Assembly (NCBI GenBank): GCA_032718475.1
Contig: JAUCBJ010009161.1
Coordinates: forward strand, 40,746-104,745
Source: Nemertoderma westbladi
Lineage: Eukaryota; Xenacoelomorpha; Nemertodermatida; Nemertodermatidae
Reading direction: 5' to 3'
DNA length: 64,000 nucleotides
The notes under the pieces were generated by a model that saw only the letters and a list, made by a program, of their open reading frames with translations, had not been told where the DNA came from and did not search any database. Below are positions 63,163-64,000 of this stretch, piece after piece (position 1 is the first letter of the stretch; every line of letters begins with the position of its first letter). Both the position numbers and the translations under genes were made by a program.

Positions 63163-64000
63163 TAATTATTAATAATTAAATAAATAATTTAATATTAAAA
63201 ATAATTATTATAATTATTAATATATTAATAATTACATTTAATAGAGAAAACATGTCGAAATTTAGCACAATAAATAATTTGCTTAAATACTGTAAAGCCG
63301 TATTAATTTCAAATTGTATTTATTATTTTTAATTCTGATTATAAACTCTCTCTAGACAAATATCTTATCAATCAATCTTATCAAACACATTTAATGTATA
63401 ACAGGGCCAAATTGAACAAAAACCGCCGTATTTCGTAACAACTTTTGTGCAATAAATGCAATCAGTAATATGAATTAATAATAATCATTGAGTATGAATA
63501 CAAGTCATGTTTTCTCTCATCAAATTATATTTCTTTCTAAACCATATATGAAAAACGGAAATTGCGTCACTTGACGCATGTGGCTGTTAAAGACAATCAA
63601 TGATTTAACAATTTTGTATAAAATTTGTACACTTTTTTTCCTGCAATCGAACCATTCATTAGCCAAAAAGAATAAAAGTCATGGAGAATCATGGTATTAT
63701 ATAAATAATCATAGTTTAAAAAATAGAGCAACTTTAATTTTGATTTTCGTCAATAGACGCGTCCGGCTGTTCTAGTGTTAATGAAATGTTTCTAGTCCAA
63801 ACGATTTTTCGAAATTGGTTTGTTCCATCTCAATCATCAAACAAAATCTAGTCTAGATCCATTCAAAAAGAAACTACTATTCCCCTTACCATTTGTACAG
63901 CTCTGAGAGAGGAGATGGACAGTTCGTTACTCCACTTATCCCGGTTCTCGTATTCTCCAACACCGAGGATCTCTTCATCTTCTTGGTGTGAGAAATCGCC
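63163..64000. other. AT-rich right end, no gene seen
   Basis: TAAT-rich for the first 100 bp, then unremarkable. The 65-codon open frame at 63578-63775 has no supporting feature. The last 100 bp are slightly GC-richer and could belong to something outside the window. Confidence 0.5.

Noticed and set aside
1-64000. tRNA, rRNA or other structural RNA genes
   Set aside because: I looked for clover-leaf arms and A/B box motifs by eye and found no convincing case; a covariance-model search would be needed to exclude them.

Overview
This is a metazoan, probably invertebrate, genomic window made almost entirely of nested transposable elements. The evidence is three BEL/Pao-type LTR retrotransposons, several APE-type LINE copies, a piggyBac-type DNA transposon remnant and GT-AG-like splice signals. 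BEL/Pao elements are known only from animals. I see no operons, bacterial genes or CRISPR arrays. The species cannot be named from the sequence.

Layout. (1) Element A (BEL/Pao, minus strand) occupies 1-7526 and 22798-25983. Its pol runs off the left edge, and its 5' LTR ends at 25983 inside a LINE. (2) Element B (same family, plus strand, 7527-22792, 15.27 kb) is inserted in the gag of A. It has two 1236-bp LTRs (TG...CA) and a 5-bp target duplication (ACCTC). B has an intact gag and an open protease region, a pol with two large internal deletions, and an intact 1417-codon gene (17225-21478) of a type I do not recognise, between pol and the 3' LTR. (3) 25545-31588 is a 3022-bp block present twice in perfect tandem; it holds the outer part of A's LTR plus a broken LINE. 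(4) 31589-34577 is mostly unassigned AT-rich DNA with LINE scraps and two weak candidate host exons on the minus strand. (5) 34714-44199 is a three-unit tandem array (about 3230 bp each) of a broken LINE, starting at the arm of a 74-bp inverted repeat and containing a 100-N assembly gap. (6) Element C (divergent BEL/Pao, minus strand, 44200-60780, 16.6 kb) is inserted in the third LINE unit (TSD ACTTA, LTRs about 2.06-2.08 kb). (7) 60781-61386 is the interrupted LINE. (8) 61601-63158 is a TTAA-flanked, internally deleted piggyBac element. (9) The right end is AT-rich and has no recognisable gene.

How the parts work together. In A, B and C, gag (capsid region plus CCHC-type knuckles) is followed by an aspartic protease, reverse transcriptase/RNase H and integrase, the usual BEL/Pao order. 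B lost RT and integrase and must have moved with proteins supplied by relatives, yet it kept gag and the extra gene. The extra gene is not an obvious envelope gene, because no signal peptide or membrane segment is visible. A decayed homologue sits in the same place, 3' of integrase, in element C, with the same C-x2-C...C-x2-H signature. This points to a previously unnoticed third gene carried by a BEL/Pao lineage and is the best candidate here for an undescribed system. A second unusual signal is a family of short foldback palindromes (core CAAACCCGCGGGTTTG) scattered through element C. One lies exactly at the centre of a 110-bp GT...AG insert whose removal brings the RT/RNase H frame into the integrase frame.
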